This document shows, piece by piece, positions 6,700-8,541 of a stretch of DNA of 8,541 nucleotides. The notes under the pieces are model-generated. The model did no database searches. It saw only the letters and a list, made by a program, of their open reading frames with translations, and was not told where the DNA came from. Origin of the DNA: Thermodesulfovibrio sp. (GTDB lineage: Bacteria; Nitrospirota; Thermodesulfovibrionia; Thermodesulfovibrionales; Thermodesulfovibrionaceae); the NCBI GenBank assembly GCA_026415595.1, contig JAOAGU010000039.1:1-8541 (forward strand). The letters are read 5' to 3'. Both the position numbers and the translations under genes were made by a program. Each line of letters opens with the position of its first letter. The first letter of the stretch is position 1.

Positions 6700-6766
6700 A
6701 AGAAAAAATTTGATTTAAAGGGAGTGCTACCTTCTGCATATTTGCATAAAATAGCACTCCCTTTAA
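6698..6766 (-). terminator. Rho-independent-type terminator of the por operon
   Basis: A perfect 15-bp inverted repeat pairs 6715-6729 with 6752-6766 around a 22-nt loop. Read on the minus strand, the stem begins at the base after the porB TAA stop. Its second arm is followed after 6 nt by TTTTTTCTTTT (6708-6698). The stem has six G-C pairs grouped as GGGAGTGC against GCACTCCC. The loop is long and the T tract is slightly displaced, so efficiency is uncertain and some read-through into nuo is possible. The T tract touches the -35 box of the nuo promoter. Confidence 0.75.
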
Positions 6767-7726
6767 TTACTTATTATCTTCTTCCTTTGTTTTTGTAATT
6801 TCTTCTTCTTTTAGGAGTCTTTCCCAATTTTTGTCTATCATTTGCTGAATTTGTTCAATCAAGTTTTCTTTTCCTGGTTCAAAGAGATGTTTAAACCTCC
6901 CCTGTGCTTTTAAAAATTCAACAATGGGCTTTTTCTCTTTTGGCTTAACTGTTATACGTGTAACTCCGTTTTCCACTTCATACAGTGGCCAAAAACATGT
7001 ATCAACTGCTAAACGACTCAAGAGTATAGCATCATCTGTTCTACTTCTCCATCCACGATTACAGGGAGTAAAAATGTTCATAAACTTTGGTCCTGGTGTC
7101 TCTATTGCTTTTCTTACTTTTTTCATTAAATCCGGCCAGTGGCTCGGAGATGCCTGAGCTACATACGGTATTCCATGAGCTGCCATAATTCTTGTTAAGT
7201 CTTTTCTTTGTTGAGGTTTGCCAGGAATTACTGCACCTGCAGGACATGTTGTAGTATCAGCATAAGTAGGTGTTGCACCTGAACGCTGAATTCCTGTATT
7301 CATGTAAGCACCATTATCATAGCAAACATACAGCATATCATGACCGCGCTCCATAGCACCTGAAAGACTTTGAAATCCTATATCGTAAGTTCCTCCATCA
7401 CCACATATAGCAATAAACTTTATATCATCATTAATCTTACCCTGTTTCTTTAATGCTCTATACATTGCTTCAACACCAGAGAGTGTTGCTGCTGCATTTT
7501 CAAAAGCATTATGTATCCATGGAATCTTCCATGCAGTATAAGTTGATATACAGGAGGAAACCTCAAGACAGCCTGTAGAAGACGCAGCAACTACAGGATA
7601 GTCACAGGCTGCAAGAAGAATCATCTTAACTACTGTTGGTGCAGCACAACCAGCACACATACGATGTCCTGCTGTAAATCTTATCTCTTTTTTAGATAAT
7701 TCCTTTAAATTAAGTGGTGTTGCCAT
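6767..7726 (-). CDS. porB: Pyruvate/2-oxoacid:ferredoxin oxidoreductase beta subunit (thiamine diphosphate-binding)
   Basis: Beta subunit of a multisubunit 2-oxoacid:ferredoxin oxidoreductase, a cytoplasmic enzyme that decarboxylates pyruvate with coenzyme A to acetyl-CoA and passes electrons to ferredoxin. It has 319 residues, a usual size for PorB. The thiamine diphosphate motif starts at GDGGTYDIG (109-117), and the Asn residues in CYDNGAYMNTG (135-145) complete it. Four cysteines fit the family's [4Fe-4S] ligands: Cys24 and Cys27 (RMCAGCAAP), Cys53 (STGCLEV) and Cys222 (TPCNRGW). The last 20 or so residues are Lys/Glu-rich and likely disordered. The ATG is one base after the porA stop, with GGGAG 4-5 nt upstream. 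Substrate choice cannot be read from sequence with certainty; pyruvate is the most likely, while 2-oxoisovalerate or another 2-oxoacid is possible. Confidence 0.92.
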   Translation of the reverse strand: MATPLNLKELSKKEIRFTAGHRMCAGCAAPTVVKMILLAACDYPVVAASSTGCLEVSSCISTYTAWKIPWIHNAFENAAATLSGVEAMYRALKKQGKINDDIKFIAICGDGGTYDIGFQSLSGAMERGHDMLYVCYDNGAYMNTGIQRSGATPTYADTTTCPAGAVIPGKPQQRKDLTRIMAAHGIPYVAQASPSHWPDLMKKVRKAIETPGPKFMNIFTPCNRGWRSRTDDAILLSRLAVDTCFWPLYEVENGVTRITVKPKEKKPIVEFLKAQGRFKHLFEPGKENLIEQIQQMIDKNWERLLKEEEITKTKEEDNK

Positions 7727-7727
7727 A

Positions 7728-8541
7728 TTACTCCCTCACTCCAATGTATTCTTTTAGGCTTTTTACTTTTCCTGTCTTTGCAATCTTTTTCAGTTCTTCA
7801 ATGACTCCAGCAGCATGCTCTGGCATATAGTCTCTTCCACCAAGTCCGTATATTTTATTAATTAAAATAGGTTTTTGACTAAAACTATAAAGACTCGTTG
7901 ATATATCAAGATAAAGAGGTCCAAAAGAACCACCAAAGGCATCTGCCCGATCAAGAACACATACAGCCTTTAAGTGCTTAAGAGCCTTGCCCACTTCTTC
8001 ATAAGGGAAAGGTCTAAATAATCTTGGTTTTAGAAGTCCTACTTTCACACCCTTATCCCTATATTCATCAATTACATCTTTAGTTGTCCCTGCTGCAGAG
8101 TTTAATATTACAATTCCTATCTCTGCATCATTAAGTCTATATGATTCAAAAAGTCCATATTTCCTTCCTGATATCTTTTCAAACTCCTTAGCGATTTGGA
8201 GTACAATCTTTGGAACATTTTTATAAACCTCAGAATGAGCTCTTCTTACTTCATGATATAGGTCAGTAAGAATAAGAGGACCATAACTTTTTGGATTATC
8301 AACATCTAAAAGAGGATAAAGTGGTTTATATTCTCCAACAAAATTTTTCACTACTTCATCTGGAAGATATTCAATTCTCTCTATTGAATGACTTATTATG
8401 AAACCATCATAGCAAACCATTACAGGAAGTCGTATGTTCATGTCTTCTGCTATTCTAAATGCTTGAATTGTATTGTCATAGGCTTCCTGAGCATTTTCAC
8501 TCCAAAGCTGAATCCATCCACTATCCCTTGCTCCCATAGCA
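7728..8541 (-). CDS. porA: Pyruvate/2-oxoacid:ferredoxin oxidoreductase alpha subunit, 5' end beyond window
   Basis: Alpha subunit of the same enzyme, which with PorB shapes the active site and binds substrate. The visible part is 271 codons; the full family length is about 390-400, so the N-terminal third lies beyond the right edge. The fragment opens with ARDSGWIQLWSENAQEAYD and then RLPVMVCYDGFIISHS, the end of the first pyrimidine-binding domain. The later part, LLKPRLFRPFPYEEVGKAL, then AVCVLDRADAFGGSFGPLY and IYGLGGRDYMPE, is the family's domain II. The ATG at 8537-8535 is internal: the frame stays open upstream and conserved sequence continues across it. The stop is one base before the porB start. 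Genes for the gamma and delta (ferredoxin-like) subunits are not in the window and may lie upstream. Confidence 0.92.
   Translation of the reverse strand, partial: AMGARDSGWIQLWSENAQEAYDNTIQAFRIAEDMNIRLPVMVCYDGFIISHSIERIEYLPDEVVKNFVGEYKPLYPLLDVDNPKSYGPLILTDLYHEVRRAHSEVYKNVPKIVLQIAKEFEKISGRKYGLFESYRLNDAEIGIVILNSAAGTTKDVIDEYRDKGVKVGLLKPRLFRPFPYEEVGKALKHLKAVCVLDRADAFGGSFGPLYLDISTSLYSFSQKPILINKIYGLGGRDYMPEHAAGVIEELKKIAKTGKVKSLKEYIGVRE

Noticed and set aside
6924..7157. Plus-strand open frame of 77 codons
   Set aside because: Antisense within porB with no recognisable protein features.
7059..7247. Minus-strand open frame of 62 codons in another frame of porB
   Set aside because: It lies inside porB, whose own frame has all expected residues.
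8535..8537. ATG as the start of porA
   Set aside because: The frame stays open to the window edge, and family sequence shows that about a third of the protein is still missing upstream.
1..8541. Novel mobile, defence or CRISPR-type system
   Set aside because: All sizeable frames belong to nuo or por genes, the only gap over 10 bp is 124 bp, and no repeat array, transposase or integrase is visible.

Overview
The window is A+T-rich and almost fully coding, and every supported gene lies on the minus strand. Two gene sets share that strand. The right end (about 6767-8541) carries the end of a pyruvate/2-oxoacid:ferredoxin oxidoreductase operon: porA, cut by the window edge, followed by a complete porB. 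The rest (1-6642) is one tight operon for a respiratory complex I, read right to left as nuoA-B-C-D-H-I-J-K-L, with nuoL running off the left edge. The gene content (an anaerobic, oxygen-sensitive ferredoxin-reducing enzyme beside a complex I), the base composition and separate nuoC and nuoD genes suggest an anaerobic bacterium. A Thermodesulfovibrio-like member of the Nitrospirota is a reasonable guess, but this is inference from general resemblance.

Layout in transcription order. porA (C-terminal part) and porB are separated by one base. Right after the porB stop there is a 15-bp perfect hairpin followed by a T-rich tract, read as the por terminator. Within the same 124-bp gap there is a candidate extended -10 promoter and a clear ribosome binding site for nuoA. 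The nuo genes then follow with overlaps or gaps of only a few bases. The largest overlaps are 38 nt (B/C), 20 nt (I/J) and 11 nt (C/D).

How the genes work together. NuoB, C, D and I form the peripheral arm that carries the terminal Fe-S clusters and the quinone site. NuoA, H, J, K and L form the membrane arm and the proton path. All catalytic residues I checked are present. The NADH-oxidising module nuoE, nuoF and nuoG is not here: nuoD runs directly into nuoH by a one-base overlap where that module often sits. The enzyme encoded here is therefore of the 11-subunit or 'headless' type unless the module lies elsewhere in the genome. Its location directly after genes for a ferredoxin-reducing enzyme suggests, without proving, that reduced ferredoxin could be its electron source.

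I found no mobile element, CRISPR array, tRNA, rRNA or defence-type system. The most interesting biology here is the absence of the NADH module combined with the por neighbourhood.
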